From Bryobacterales bacterium (GTDB taxonomy: Bacteria > Acidobacteriota > Terriglobia > Bryobacterales > Bryobacteraceae): 64,000 nt of DNA. Shown in pieces: positions 44,477 to 53,057 of the stretch. The DNA lies in NCBI GenBank assembly GCA_016716385.1, contig JADJWL010000009.1, forward strand, positions 62,001-126,000. Direction: 5' to 3'. Numbering within the stretch: position 1 is the stretch's first letter; each line of letters begins with the position of its first letter. The notes beneath the pieces are model-generated. The model searched no databases. It worked only from the letters and a program-made list of their open reading frames with translations, and was not told where the DNA came from. The position numbers and the translations under genes were made by a program.

Positions 44477-45913
44477 TCAGCCGCGCGGGCGGCTGTAGCC
44501 CTGCCGCTTGTAGCGTTCGAGGAGCGCCCGCAGTTCCTTCACCACGTCCGGCCGGCTCGCGTAGAGGTTGTTCGTCTCGGCGAGGTCGCGCGACAGATCG
44601 TAGAGGGCTCCCGGTGCCTCGCCCGGCTTGGGCTCGACGGTGCGCGGGTCGCTGAAGCCGCCCGATCCCAATCCCTCGATCAGCTTCCAGTTCCCTTTGC
44701 GGATGGAGAACATGCCGCTGACCGAGTGATGGACAACGGCCTCGCGGATGGGTTTGCCGCGCTTGCCTTCGAGCGCGGGGAGAATGTTGTAGCTGTCCTC
44801 GGCGGCGTTGTCCGGCAACTTGGCGCCGACGATGGCGGCGGCGGTGGCGAGCAGATCCGTGAGGCAGGTGACCTCGCTGCTGGCGGCGCCGGGACGGATG
44901 CGTCCCGGCCAGCGCGCGAGGAATGGAATCCGGTGGCCCCCCTCCCAGATGTCGGCCTTTTGGCCGCGGAGAGGTGCGTTGGCGCGGTGCCCCCACTTTT
45001 CGATGTCGTCGGGACGCCAGTGGGCGCCGTTGTCGCTGGTGAAGATGAAGAGCGTGTCGCCGGCCAGCTTCAGGTCGTCCAGCGCGCGCAGGACGCGGCC
45101 GACAGACTCGTCAACCTGGGTGACGAAGTCGCCGTAGTCGCCGGCGCCGCTCTTGCCGCGGTACTGGTCTAGCGGGAACCAGGGGGTGTGCGGCGCCGGA
45201 AGCGGGAAGTAGAGGAAGAACGGCTTATCGCGCTCGCGCGCGCGGCCTTCCAGATACTCGACGGCACGGCTGGTGAGCCGTGGCAGCACTTCCTCCATCT
45301 CGAAGTCCGGCGCGATGGGTCCGCCGCGCCAGAACACGCCGCGCGGCTCGTCGCGTCCGGGCGTGGTGGCGGTGGGTGCGCGCTCGACGCGGTCGTCGAT
45401 CACCCAGACGTAGGGCTCCATGTCGAGCGAGGCGGGGATGCCGAAGAAGGTATCGAAGCCGTGGTCGAGGGGTCCGGGCCGCAGGGGCTTGGCGTAGTCT
45501 GTCTTTTCCGCGTCGCCGAGGCCGAGATGCCATTTTCCGATGACGGCGGTCGCATAGCCGTGGCGCTTGAGCAGCGACGCCACCGTCATGCGTCCCGGTT
45601 CGATGAGGTTCGGCGAGTATCCCCAGAGAACGCCTTCCTTGAGGTGTGTCCGCCAGCAGTACCGGCCCGTCATCAGACCGTACCGCGTGGGGGTGCAGAC
45701 GGCGGACGGCGAGTGCGCGTCGGTGAAGCGCATGCCCTGGGAGGCGAGGCGGTCCAGGTGCGGCGTCGGGACCTTGGAGTCACGGTTGTAGCACCCTAGA
45801 TCGCCGTAGCCCAGATCGTCGGCCATGATGTAGACGATGTTGGGATGACGGCGCGCCTGAGCGCTGACAACAGCGGCGGACGCGGCGAGAAACTGGCGGC
45901 GCGTGAGAGACAC
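44477..45913 (-). CDS. Arylsulfatase, exported
   Basis: This 478-aa sulfatase has the leader SLTRRQFLAASAAVVSAQA. Metal ligands are in PNIVYIMADDLGYGDLGCYN. C73 in AVCTPTRYGLMTGRY is the formylglycine residue (CxPxR; the usual Ser is Thr here, which is tolerated in the family). VIGKWHLG and FTSDNGAHW follow. The start is GTG at 45913, with TAGGAT 6 bases upstream, giving a leaderless start. Two full sulfatase genes within 4 kb indicate use of sulfated glycans. Confidence 0.9.
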   Translation of the reverse strand: MSLTRRQFLAASAAVVSAQARRHPNIVYIMADDLGYGDLGCYNRDSKVPTPHLDRLASQGMRFTDAHSPSAVCTPTRYGLMTGRYCWRTHLKEGVLWGYSPNLIEPGRMTVASLLKRHGYATAVIGKWHLGLGDAEKTDYAKPLRPGPLDHGFDTFFGIPASLDMEPYVWVIDDRVERAPTATTPGRDEPRGVFWRGGPIAPDFEMEEVLPRLTSRAVEYLEGRARERDKPFFLYFPLPAPHTPWFPLDQYRGKSGAGDYGDFVTQVDESVGRVLRALDDLKLAGDTLFIFTSDNGAHWRPDDIEKWGHRANAPLRGQKADIWEGGHRIPFLARWPGRIRPGAASSEVTCLTDLLATAAAIVGAKLPDNAAEDSYNILPALEGKRGKPIREAVVHHSVSGMFSIRKGNWKLIEGLGSGGFSDPRTVEPKPGEAPGALYDLSRDLAETNNLYASRPDVVKELRALLERYKRQGYSRPRG

Positions 45914-45919
45914 GCCGCT

Positions 45920-45925
45920 ATCCTA
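45920..45925 (-). promoter_or_regulatory. -10-like TAGGAT before the arylsulfatase GTG
   Basis: TAGGAT ends 6 bases before the GTG at 45913, so the first transcribed base would be in or next to the start codon. It lies between this gene and the CorA-like gene's stop (45932), so a separate promoter is needed here. Confidence 0.4.
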
Positions 45926-45931
45926 CCGCAA

Positions 45932-47629
45932 TCAATCGCCGCGCTTGAGGCTGGACTCCTCTTCACGCACGCGGACCTTGGGTGCGACGATGCCGCGGTA
46001 GTCGCTCCAGTTGGAGACGACCACGAACAAGCCGAAAAAGAGCGCGCCGACCGAAAAGACGACGACCATCAGAATCGCCAGCCAGTGTATGCCCACGGTC
46101 CGCCCGTCCGGTTCGAAGAACGCGGTTTGGAAGAAGCCGCCGAAGTTCATCCCGAAGAAGCCGGTGAGCACGGCGCCCGCGCCGAAGAGCAGACTGAGCA
46201 TCGCGAGACGGTTCACCGCCTCGGTGTTGCGGAACTGGTAGTACGTGTGGAGCGCGGCGTTCAGTTTTTCGATCTCTTCCTCGATCTCCGCCTTCATCGG
46301 CGCGATGCCGTATTCGCGGCACTGGATGGCGAAATGCTCGACTTCTTCGTCCTTGTTGGCGAGTTCGCGAAAGTGCCAGTAGTTGGAGAAGTTGAGGAAA
46401 TCGGCTCGCAGATCGCTGGCCAGGCGGATATTCTGCGGGCCCAACTGGCCATCCTGTTGATCCAGGTACAGGTGCTTGGAGACGAGCGCGGTCCGTTCGG
46501 CGAAGTCGAGCAGCGTCGCGCGGTAGAAGAGCGCGATGATCGACATCAGGTAGTAGCGGCTCTCGAACATGCGGTGGATGAGGAAGCCTTCTTCGAGGCG
46601 GTGCTCATCGCAGTCGAAGGTGCCGAGCGTAACCGTGATCGCCGAATAGCTCGTGAAGCCGTAATAGGTTCCCTGGTGCGCCCAGCGGCGGTACATCTGG
46701 TTCGCCATCTGGCCCCGGACAAAGACCGGATCGTAGCGGTACTCATCGCCGTGGCGATCGACGTACAGGAAGCGGCTGAGCAGCACCCGGTGCTCTTCGG
46801 AAGTGAGATACTCTTCGGGCGCCGTAGCGGGATCGAGCGCAATGTAGGAATAGACGATCATGCGCTCATCGAGTACGGGCTCGTACTCCTGGCGCGAATA
46901 GTCGGCGAAGTAGAGCAGCGAAGTGATGGTGGCTGACAAGGGTGGCACGAAGCCCACCATGCTTCCACCCTCGAAGGTCTCTTCAACAATCGTGCGCCGC
47001 TGGCCTTCGTGCTGTGTCACGAGCGCCAGGCGGTTCGGTACACGGCCTTCCCGCACTTGTCTGCCGCTGGACGGATAGATCTTGCGCAGGGTCTCGTTGA
47101 TCCACAACGCGTCCCCGGCAGTGAGATCGGTTGCCTCGACGCCGATCGACAGAATGCCGATTCCGTTGGCGAACAGAAAGAGGCGCAGGTCCGTCACGGA
47201 AACGCTCGCGCCGCGTCCCTTGATGTCGGATGCTTCCAGCCAGAGGCGTGGATCGGGGCTTTGGTCGTCAGCACGCGCGGCCACGGGCAGGGTGTAGCAG
47301 CGCAGCAGGGACTCGCGGGTTGAACCGCGGCTCGATGCGCCGATCGAATCGAAATAGACCCGCCGGACGAACGGGTGAAAGAACACCATGTCCTGGTAGG
47401 CGCGGGAGTTCACGTCGAACCGCGTATAGGCGGTACGCCTCCACCTCCCCAGTGCCTCGATCAACTGCGTATCGGCGCCGCGCTGGTGCGCCGCGATCCA
47501 TTCGTCGGTTCCATCGATCCAGTATTGATACTTCGACCACAGTTCGCGGTGGTCGCGCAGGAGCGCCTGTTTGTCCACCGAAAACGGAAAGAAGAAGTAC
47601 GTGTGGAGATGGGAGACCGCCGGATACAT
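45932..47629 (-). CDS. Large CorA-like membrane protein
   Basis: This 565-aa protein ends in a CorA-type pore: one helix LAMLSLLFGAGAVLTGFFGMN carrying the GMN motif at about 493-495, then a second helix WLAILMVVVFSVGALFFGLFVV near 515-540, and a charged C-terminal tail. About 470 residues precede the pore, against about 270 in ordinary CorA. They include HLHTYFFFPFSVDKQALLRD, a long helical stalk (EEIEKLNAALHTYYQFRN) and a domain I do not recognise. It should form a pentameric Mg/Co channel or a relative. The start at 47629 has TATAAT 9 bases upstream. No Cys-rich or enzymatic motif is evident in the extra part. Confidence 0.78.
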   Translation of the reverse strand: MYPAVSHLHTYFFFPFSVDKQALLRDHRELWSKYQYWIDGTDEWIAAHQRGADTQLIEALGRWRRTAYTRFDVNSRAYQDMVFFHPFVRRVYFDSIGASSRGSTRESLLRCYTLPVAARADDQSPDPRLWLEASDIKGRGASVSVTDLRLFLFANGIGILSIGVEATDLTAGDALWINETLRKIYPSSGRQVREGRVPNRLALVTQHEGQRRTIVEETFEGGSMVGFVPPLSATITSLLYFADYSRQEYEPVLDERMIVYSYIALDPATAPEEYLTSEEHRVLLSRFLYVDRHGDEYRYDPVFVRGQMANQMYRRWAHQGTYYGFTSYSAITVTLGTFDCDEHRLEEGFLIHRMFESRYYLMSIIALFYRATLLDFAERTALVSKHLYLDQQDGQLGPQNIRLASDLRADFLNFSNYWHFRELANKDEEVEHFAIQCREYGIAPMKAEIEEEIEKLNAALHTYYQFRNTEAVNRLAMLSLLFGAGAVLTGFFGMNFGGFFQTAFFEPDGRTVGIHWLAILMVVVFSVGALFFGLFVVVSNWSDYRGIVAPKVRVREEESSLKRGD

Positions 47630-47638
47630 CCAGCGTCG

Positions 47639-47644
47639 ATTATA
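47639..47644 (-). promoter_or_regulatory. Perfect TATAAT before the CorA-like gene
   Basis: A perfect TATAAT ends 9 bases before ATG 47629 and reads toward it, predicting a leaderless mRNA. It faces the divergent TACAAT at 47676-47681. Confidence 0.6.
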
Positions 47645-47675
47645 GCGGCTCAGCCCGGACCGACCGTCCGGCGGC

Positions 47676-47681
47676 TACAAT
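47676..47681 (+). promoter_or_regulatory. -10-like TACAAT before the PhnZ-like gene
   Basis: TACAAT is followed by AAGGAGCGC and ATG 47691. If it is the -10, transcription starts within or after the AAGGAG, so either a minimal leader or a leaderless start is made. Confidence 0.5.
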
Positions 47682-47690
47682 AAGGAGCGC

Positions 47691-48230
47691 ATGGCGCTCT
47701 CCAGTGACGAAGCGGTCGAACAGGTGTTTGCGCTCCTCGATGCCTCGCGGGAGCGGGGATACTTCGGCGAGCAGGTGACGCAACTTGAACACGCGCTCCA
47801 GGCGGCGCAACTGGCGCAGGAAACCGGCGCAGGGGATGTTGTCGTGGCGGCGGCCCTGCTCCACGACGTCGGGCATCTCTGTACGAAACAGAGCACGGAA
47901 CATGAGCAACACGGGGCGAACTACCTCCGCAGGCTCGGCTTTCCCGAATCGGTGGCGTTGCTGGTGGCGAGCCACGTGGACGCCAAGCGATACCTCACGG
48001 CTGTGCACCCGGACTACGCCGGGAGGCTGTCCGCTGCCAGCCAGGAGTCGCTGCGGCAACAGGGCGGTCCGATGACGCTTGAAGACTCGCTGCGGTTCCG
48101 AACGGAGCCGGGGTTTGAGGACAAGCTGCGGCTTCGAGCGTGGGACGAGCAGGCGAAGCAGCCGGGGCTGGAGACGCCGCCTCTGGAGAGCTACCGTCCG
48201 CTGCTGCTCCGGGTTCTGAACAGCGCATGA
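47691..48230 (+). CDS. PhnZ-like HD-domain oxygenase (phosphonate-associated)
   Basis: This 179-aa protein belongs to the HD-domain group tied to phosphonate breakdown. PhnZ uses a mixed-valence di-iron centre to cleave 2-amino-1-hydroxyethylphosphonate to glycine and phosphate. Visible are Y24 and E27 (RGYFGEQVTQLEH), positions I recall from PhnZ, and the metal ligands H34, H58-D59 (LLHDVGHL), H71/H74, H95 (SHVDAKRYL) and a C-terminal Asp (LRAWDEQAK). The substrate could be another phosphonate, and no PhnY hydroxylase gene is seen. It leads a plus-strand set toward the transporter and FAD oxidase, interrupted by one convergent gene. Confidence 0.85.
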   Translation: MALSSDEAVEQVFALLDASRERGYFGEQVTQLEHALQAAQLAQETGAGDVVVAAALLHDVGHLCTKQSTEHEQHGANYLRRLGFPESVALLVASHVDAKRYLTAVHPDYAGRLSAASQESLRQQGGPMTLEDSLRFRTEPGFEDKLRLRAWDEQAKQPGLETPPLESYRPLLLRVLNSA

Positions 48231-48269
48231 GGTTGCCGGCGTTCCGCGCGCCGCTTCCGTCCGTAAGCG

Positions 48270-49148
48270 CTACCTGACAAATGCGCCGGCGACGGGCCGG
48301 CCGATCCAGCAGGCCGGCATATCGAGACCGAGCAGCCACGCCGCCGTCGCCGCCGTGTCGAACGTATTGATCGGGGCCTCGATCTCTCTGCCCGATGCGA
48401 CCCCGCTCCCCCAGGCGATCCAGGGAATCTCGAGTTCGGTCATCGTCATTCCGCCATGCTTCTTCCCTACCCCGCCATGGTCGGAACTGACGAGAAATAC
48501 GGTCCGGGCGTCCGGAGCGGCGCCGCGGACGCCCTGGACGATTTCCCGAATGAACCCATCGGCCGCGGCAACCGCCTCGTAATACTCGCGCGACAACCAC
48601 CCGTGATCGTGACCGGCATGGTCCACCAGATCCAGATGGACAAACAGCAGCGCCGGCCGGTTCGCCTTCCACCAGGACACGGCCTCAGCCGTCACGCGCT
48701 TCGGATCCTTGTCATGGAAGCGGTGGCTCGGCGCACTGGGCTCGACGAGCCGGCCGAAGCCGCCCCACTCGTGAAACACGCCGATCCGTGAATCCGGACG
48801 CTGCTGCCTGAGGATGCCGAAGATGGTGGGAAACCGCCCGTCGAGCCCTGTACACTGCGGCGTGAACTCGAACGTATCGACCTCCCACGCGTTCGAGGTG
48901 ATCCCATGCTGCTCTGGACCGGCGCCCATGATCATGGACGCCCAGTTAGGACTGCTCACGGTCGGCATCACGCCGCGTGCGCGGAAACTCCAGGCTCCGC
49001 TCTTCCGGAACTCGTCCAGTTGTGGCGTCAGCGCCATGAGGATGCCGTCCGGACTCAATCCATCCACGCCAATGATGACGACGTGATCCGGGCGGGGTTG
49101 TGCGGAGAGCAGAGCAGCGGAGAGAGCCAAGAGAATCAGCGTGCGCAT
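48270..49148 (-). CDS. Exported NPP/alkaline-phosphatase-family phosphodiesterase
   Basis: This 292-aa protein has a signal peptide (LILLALSAALLSAQ). A nucleotide-pyrophosphatase-type fold follows: IIGVDGLSPDG with D29, MPTVSSPNWASMIMG with S65 at the place of the usual Thr nucleophile, LVDHAGHDHGW, and SSDHGGVGKKHGG. A zinc-dependent hydrolase of phosphodiester or pyrophosphate bonds is expected. Phosphonoacetate hydrolase is a distant relative, but the length and motifs do not allow that call. It lies inside the phosphonate-related stretch but on the opposite strand. Confidence 0.82.
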   Translation of the reverse strand: MRTLILLALSAALLSAQPRPDHVVIIGVDGLSPDGILMALTPQLDEFRKSGAWSFRARGVMPTVSSPNWASMIMGAGPEQHGITSNAWEVDTFEFTPQCTGLDGRFPTIFGILRQQRPDSRIGVFHEWGGFGRLVEPSAPSHRFHDKDPKRVTAEAVSWWKANRPALLFVHLDLVDHAGHDHGWLSREYYEAVAAADGFIREIVQGVRGAAPDARTVFLVSSDHGGVGKKHGGMTMTELEIPWIAWGSGVASGREIEAPINTFDTAATAAWLLGLDMPACWIGRPVAGAFVR

Positions 49149-49219
49149 CGTTTTCTTTCACCTTAACCGACGCATCTTTGCGGCGTCGCGCGATTCATCC
49201 GTTTGTGACACGAATTTTC

Positions 49220-49225
49220 TATACT
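49220..49225 (+). promoter_or_regulatory. -10-like TATACT before the transporter gene
   Basis: TATACT ends 13 bases before the GTG at 49239, so the leader would be 6-7 bases at most. A TTGTGA lies 11 bases further upstream, which is too close for a normal -35. Confidence 0.45.
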
Positions 49226-49238
49226 CAAACGAATCCCG

Positions 49239-50546
49239 GTGACCGAGATCCTGCGAGACGAACGGGGCCGCTGGCTGATCCGCATCTTCGCGATTACCTG
49301 GCTTGCCTACGCTTCCTACTATCTCTGCCGCAAGAACCTCAGCGTGCTCATGCCGCTGTTCAGCGGCGAACTGGGCTATACCAGCGCCGACCTGGCACAG
49401 GTGGTGTTCGCCTACAGCCTTGCGTATGCGCTGGGGCAGTTTCTGATGGGCACACTGGCGGATCGTTTCGGTCCCAGGTGGGTGGTGACACTCGGCATGC
49501 TCGCCTCCGCCGCCGCGACGGCGTTGATCGGCGTGTGGGAGGGGCTGACGATGCTCATCCTGCTGCAGGCGGTCAACGGACTTGCGCAGTCCTGCGGCTG
49601 GTCGGGCCTGGTGAAGGTCATGGCGTGCTGGTTCGATTACCGCCACCGGGGCTTCGCCATGGGACTGTGGACGACGAACTATGTTCTGGGCGGGTTTCTG
49701 GCGACGGTGTTCGTGACCTTCGTCGCAACGAACACGCTGCTGGCGCCGACGCTGGGCTGGCGACGGGGCGTCTGGGTTCCGGCCCTGGGCCTGGCTGCCG
49801 TTGCAGCGGCGTTTGCGCTGATCGTACGCAACAGACCCGTGGACGTAGGGCTGCCCGCGGTGGAGGAACGGGAGCAGGCGGCGCCTCGGCGCCGGGCGCC
49901 ATTCCGCACCGTCATGACCAATCCCGTGGTGCTCGTGATCGCAGCGGCGTACTTCTGCCTGAAGCTCACGCGCTACGCGCTCCTGTTCTGGCTGCCGCTC
50001 TACATGACGCAGCGACTGCGCTATTCACCGGCCGAAGCCGGTTACACCTCGTCCGTGTTCGAACTGGTGGGATTCCTCGGCGCAATCCTCGCCGGGTACG
50101 TGTCAGACCGTTTCCTCAGTTCGCGGCGCTTCCCGGTGGCCGCAGTGATGCTGGCGGGACTGGCCGCCGCGTGCTTCTTCTTCCCGGCGCTGGGCGCGCT
50201 GGGCCGATGGGGCAATATCCTGGGAATCGCATTGATCGGGATCCTCACGTTCGGGCCGGACACGCTCCTCGGGGGCGCCGCCACGCAGGACGCGGGCACG
50301 CAGGAAGCGGCCGCGACCGCCGCCGGGTTTGTGAACGGCGTCGGTTCGCTGGGCAGCGTGCTCTCCCCGTTCGCCGTGGCCTGGGTCGCCGGCACCACAG
50401 GATGGGATAATCTCTTCTATCTGTTCTCGCTCATCTCCCTGTTCGGCGCGGTGATCGTGGCGCTGAAATGGAACCATGGCGTCCCGCTAACGGAAACATC
50501 TCCGGTGAGCGCTCAACCTATATGCCAGACCGACGCGCGGACATAG
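49239..50546 (+). CDS. OPA/MFS organophosphate transporter
   Basis: This 435-aa protein with about twelve membrane helices belongs to the organophosphate:phosphate antiporter branch of the MFS. The hallmarks are YASYYLCRKNLSVLMP, MGTLADRFGPR and NGLAQSCGWSGLVKVMACWF. GlpT and UhpT carry sugar phosphates. Here the gene overlaps by 25 bases the FAD oxidase of the phosphonate type, so uptake of an aminophosphonate or organophosphate is likely. It starts with GTG at 49239, TATACT 13 bases upstream. The C-terminal 30 residues are hydrophilic. Confidence 0.87.
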   Translation: MTEILRDERGRWLIRIFAITWLAYASYYLCRKNLSVLMPLFSGELGYTSADLAQVVFAYSLAYALGQFLMGTLADRFGPRWVVTLGMLASAAATALIGVWEGLTMLILLQAVNGLAQSCGWSGLVKVMACWFDYRHRGFAMGLWTTNYVLGGFLATVFVTFVATNTLLAPTLGWRRGVWVPALGLAAVAAAFALIVRNRPVDVGLPAVEEREQAAPRRRAPFRTVMTNPVVLVIAAAYFCLKLTRYALLFWLPLYMTQRLRYSPAEAGYTSSVFELVGFLGAILAGYVSDRFLSSRRFPVAAVMLAGLAAACFFFPALGALGRWGNILGIALIGILTFGPDTLLGGAATQDAGTQEAAATAAGFVNGVGSLGSVLSPFAVAWVAGTTGWDNLFYLFSLISLFGAVIVALKWNHGVPLTETSPVSAQPICQTDART

Positions 50547-51649
50547 CGATCATTGGAGGCGGAATCCTGGGTCTGGCGCACGCCTGGCAGGCGGCCCGGC
50601 GCGGCCTGCAGACCGTTGTCTTTGAGAGACGGCCGCGGGCGATGGGCGCCTCGGTACGGAACTTCGGCATGGTGTGGCCCGTGGGCCAGCCTTCAGGCGA
50701 AATGCTCGAGACCGCGCTGCGCAGCCGCGACCTGTGGATCGAGGTCCTTGATGCCAGCGGCTTGCCCTACCGCCCGACTGGATCGCTGCATGCGGTCTAC
50801 AACCCACTCGAAGAAGCCGTGGTCCGGGAGTTTGCCGAGATCGGACCCGGCCGCGGCTACACCTGCGAATGGGTGGAGCCGGAGGAAGCGCTGAAGCGGA
50901 GTTCCGCTCTAGTGCCGGACGGCTTGCGCGGCGCACTGTGGAGTCCGGGAGAGCTCACGGTGGATCCGCGCAGGATCCTCGCCGATCTCCCGGCGTGGCT
51001 TGCCGAGCGCTTCGGCGTGGAGTTGCAGTACGGGAGCCTTGTCCGTTCGATCGGGCTGCCGCGCATCGAAACATCCACAGGCGTCTGGCACGCCGAACGC
51101 GCGATTGTCTGCGCCGGTGACGAGTTCCAGACCCTATACCCGGAGGTCTTCAGCGAAAGCGGTCTGGTTCGCGTAAAACTGCAGATGCTGCGCACGGTTC
51201 CGCAACAGGGCTGGGAGCTCGGCCCGTCGCTGGCAGCGGGCCTGACGCTGCGCTTCTATAAGTCGTTCCAGATCTGCTCCACCCTGCCTGCCTACCGCGA
51301 GTGGGTGGCGGGGAATCTCCCCGAGTACGACGCCTGGGGCATTCACGTGCTGGCTTCGCAGACCGCCGACGGAGCGATCACGCTGGGAGATACGCACGAG
51401 TACGGAGACGCGCCGGACCTGTTCGATAAAACCCGCCTCGACGAACTGGTTCTCGACTATGCGAAGCGGTTTCTGCGGCTGCGGGACTGGACAGTGGCCG
51501 AACGCTGGCACGGCGTCTACTGCCAGCATCCGTTGCAGCCCTACTTCCGCGCTGAGCCGTCGCCAGGAGTCCAGATTCTCACCGGCCCAGGCGGCAGCGG
51601 GATGACGCTGTCATTCGGCTTAGCCGAACGTACGTTCCAGCTTACGTAA
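50522..51649 (+). CDS. FAD-dependent oxidase of the aminophosphonate type
   Basis: This 375-aa flavoenzyme of the D-amino-acid-oxidase group has the FAD motif DIAIIGGGILGLAHAW at the N-terminus, ASVRNFGMVWPVGQPSGE, which marks the TIGR03364 clade, and the closing TGPGGSGMTLSFGLAE. Members are found in phosphonate operons and are thought to oxidise amino- or N-methylaminophosphonates to phosphonoacetaldehyde. No PhnX or PhnY gene is seen near it to take up the product. The start at 50522 lies inside the transporter gene, so translation is coupled. The stop overlaps that of the convergent DUF1501 gene by 8 bases. Confidence 0.87.
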   Translation: MPDRRADIAIIGGGILGLAHAWQAARRGLQTVVFERRPRAMGASVRNFGMVWPVGQPSGEMLETALRSRDLWIEVLDASGLPYRPTGSLHAVYNPLEEAVVREFAEIGPGRGYTCEWVEPEEALKRSSALVPDGLRGALWSPGELTVDPRRILADLPAWLAERFGVELQYGSLVRSIGLPRIETSTGVWHAERAIVCAGDEFQTLYPEVFSESGLVRVKLQMLRTVPQQGWELGPSLAAGLTLRFYKSFQICSTLPAYREWVAGNLPEYDAWGIHVLASQTADGAITLGDTHEYGDAPDLFDKTRLDELVLDYAKRFLRLRDWTVAERWHGVYCQHPLQPYFRAEPSPGVQILTGPGGSGMTLSFGLAERTFQLT

Positions 51650-53051
51650 GCAACTTCTGAACAACGGAACCGTGCACGTCGGTGAGGCGGAAATCGCGTC
51701 CCATATGGCGGAAGGTAAGCTTCGTGTGGTCGAATCCGAGGCAGTGCAGAATTGTCGCCTGCAGATCGTGTACATGAATCGGGTGGTCGACGATATTCAG
51801 GCCAAGTTCATCGGTGCTGCCGATCACCTGCCCCGGCTTGATGCCGCCCCCGGCAAGCCAGATGCTGTAGCCGTCGGGATGGTGGTCACGTCCTGCGTTG
51901 TCGGCTTCTTCGGGACGGCGTAATTCGGACATCGGAGTGCGGCCGAACTCGCCGCCCCAGACGACGAGAGTTTCGTCGAGCATGCCGCGTTGCTTCAGAT
52001 CCTTGAGCAGCGCCGCGGTTGGCTGGTCGGTGATGCCGCAGTTGCGTTCGAGACCTTTGTTGATGCCGCTGTGGTGATCCCAACTGGCGTGCATCAACAT
52101 CACGAAACGCACACCGCGCTCCACGAGGCGCCGTGCCAGGAGGCAGTTGGTGCCGAATGCCCGGGTTTGCTCCTGGTTGACGCCGTAGGCATCGAGGGTC
52201 GCCGGAGATTCCTTGCCGAAATCCAACAATTCCGGCGCGGCGGATTGCATGCGGAAGGCGAGTTCGTACGAGTGAATCCGCGAAGAGATGGCCTCGTCAC
52301 GCGTGATCGAGGAGCGATGGGTGTTCAGGTCGCGGATGGCGTCCAGGCGCGCCCGTTGCGTCTCCGCGGAGATCCCATCCGGGTTGGACAGGTACAGAAT
52401 CGGATCACCCGTATTGCGGAACACGGTACCCGAGTACGTCGTCGGCAGGAAACCGCTCGAGAAATTGTCCGAGCCGCCGCTCGTTCCGACACCGGAAGTC
52501 AGGACGACGAATCCCGGCAGGTTCTTGGACTCGCTGCCCATGCCGTACACGACCCAGGAGCCGAGAGTCGGACGCCCGAATTGTGTGTGTCCGGTGAACA
52601 GCAGAAGTTGCCCGGGATGGTGGTTGAACGCATCGCTCTTCATTGAGCGGATCAGGCAGATATCGTCCGCACAGGTGGACAGGTGCGGCAGCAGATCCGA
52701 CAGTTCCATGCCGCTCTGTCCGCGAGGGCGGAATTCGCGCGGGCTGGCCAGGACCGAAGCCGTCGGCTTGATAAAGGCGAGCTTCAGGTCTTTCGTCAAC
52801 GAGGGCGGCAGGGACTGCCCGTGCCACTTCCGCAGCGCCGGCTTGGGATCGAACAGATCCATCTGGCTGGGCGCCCCTTCCATGAACAGGAAGATGACGT
52901 TCTTGGCTTTACCGGGAAAATGCGGGGCGCGCGGCGCCAGTGGGTCGGCCGCGAAACCCTCCACGCCGAGCAAATGCGCGAGGGCCGCCGTGCCCAGCCC
53001 GGCGCCGCACCGCCTGAGAAAATCGCGCCGCAACTCCATCGTCGATCCCAT
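51642..53051 (-). CDS. DUF1501 protein
   Basis: This 469-aa protein is Tat-like at its start (ELRRDFLRRCGAGLGTAALAHL). DUF1501 features are VIFLFMEGAPSQMDLFDPKPAL, HHPGQLLLFTGHTQFGRPTLGSW, VMLMHASWDHHSGI, GGEFGRTPMSE, GRDHHPDGYSIWLAGGGIKPG and HVHDLQATILHCLGFDH. It resembles a sulfatase-like fold of unknown activity. It follows the DUF1549/1553 cytochrome with a 6-base gap, and the two are a constant pair in planctomycete-like genomes. ATG 53039 is an alternative start. Confidence 0.9.
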   Translation of the reverse strand: MGSTMELRRDFLRRCGAGLGTAALAHLLGVEGFAADPLAPRAPHFPGKAKNVIFLFMEGAPSQMDLFDPKPALRKWHGQSLPPSLTKDLKLAFIKPTASVLASPREFRPRGQSGMELSDLLPHLSTCADDICLIRSMKSDAFNHHPGQLLLFTGHTQFGRPTLGSWVVYGMGSESKNLPGFVVLTSGVGTSGGSDNFSSGFLPTTYSGTVFRNTGDPILYLSNPDGISAETQRARLDAIRDLNTHRSSITRDEAISSRIHSYELAFRMQSAAPELLDFGKESPATLDAYGVNQEQTRAFGTNCLLARRLVERGVRFVMLMHASWDHHSGINKGLERNCGITDQPTAALLKDLKQRGMLDETLVVWGGEFGRTPMSELRRPEEADNAGRDHHPDGYSIWLAGGGIKPGQVIGSTDELGLNIVDHPIHVHDLQATILHCLGFDHTKLTFRHMGRDFRLTDVHGSVVQKLLT

Positions 53052-53057
53052 GGTGAC

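Noticed and set aside
48270..49148. Phosphonoacetate hydrolase (PhnA) call for the NPP-family protein
   Set aside because: The superfamily and the phosphonate context fit, but it is short, exported and on the opposite strand, and no PhnA-specific motif could be recognised.
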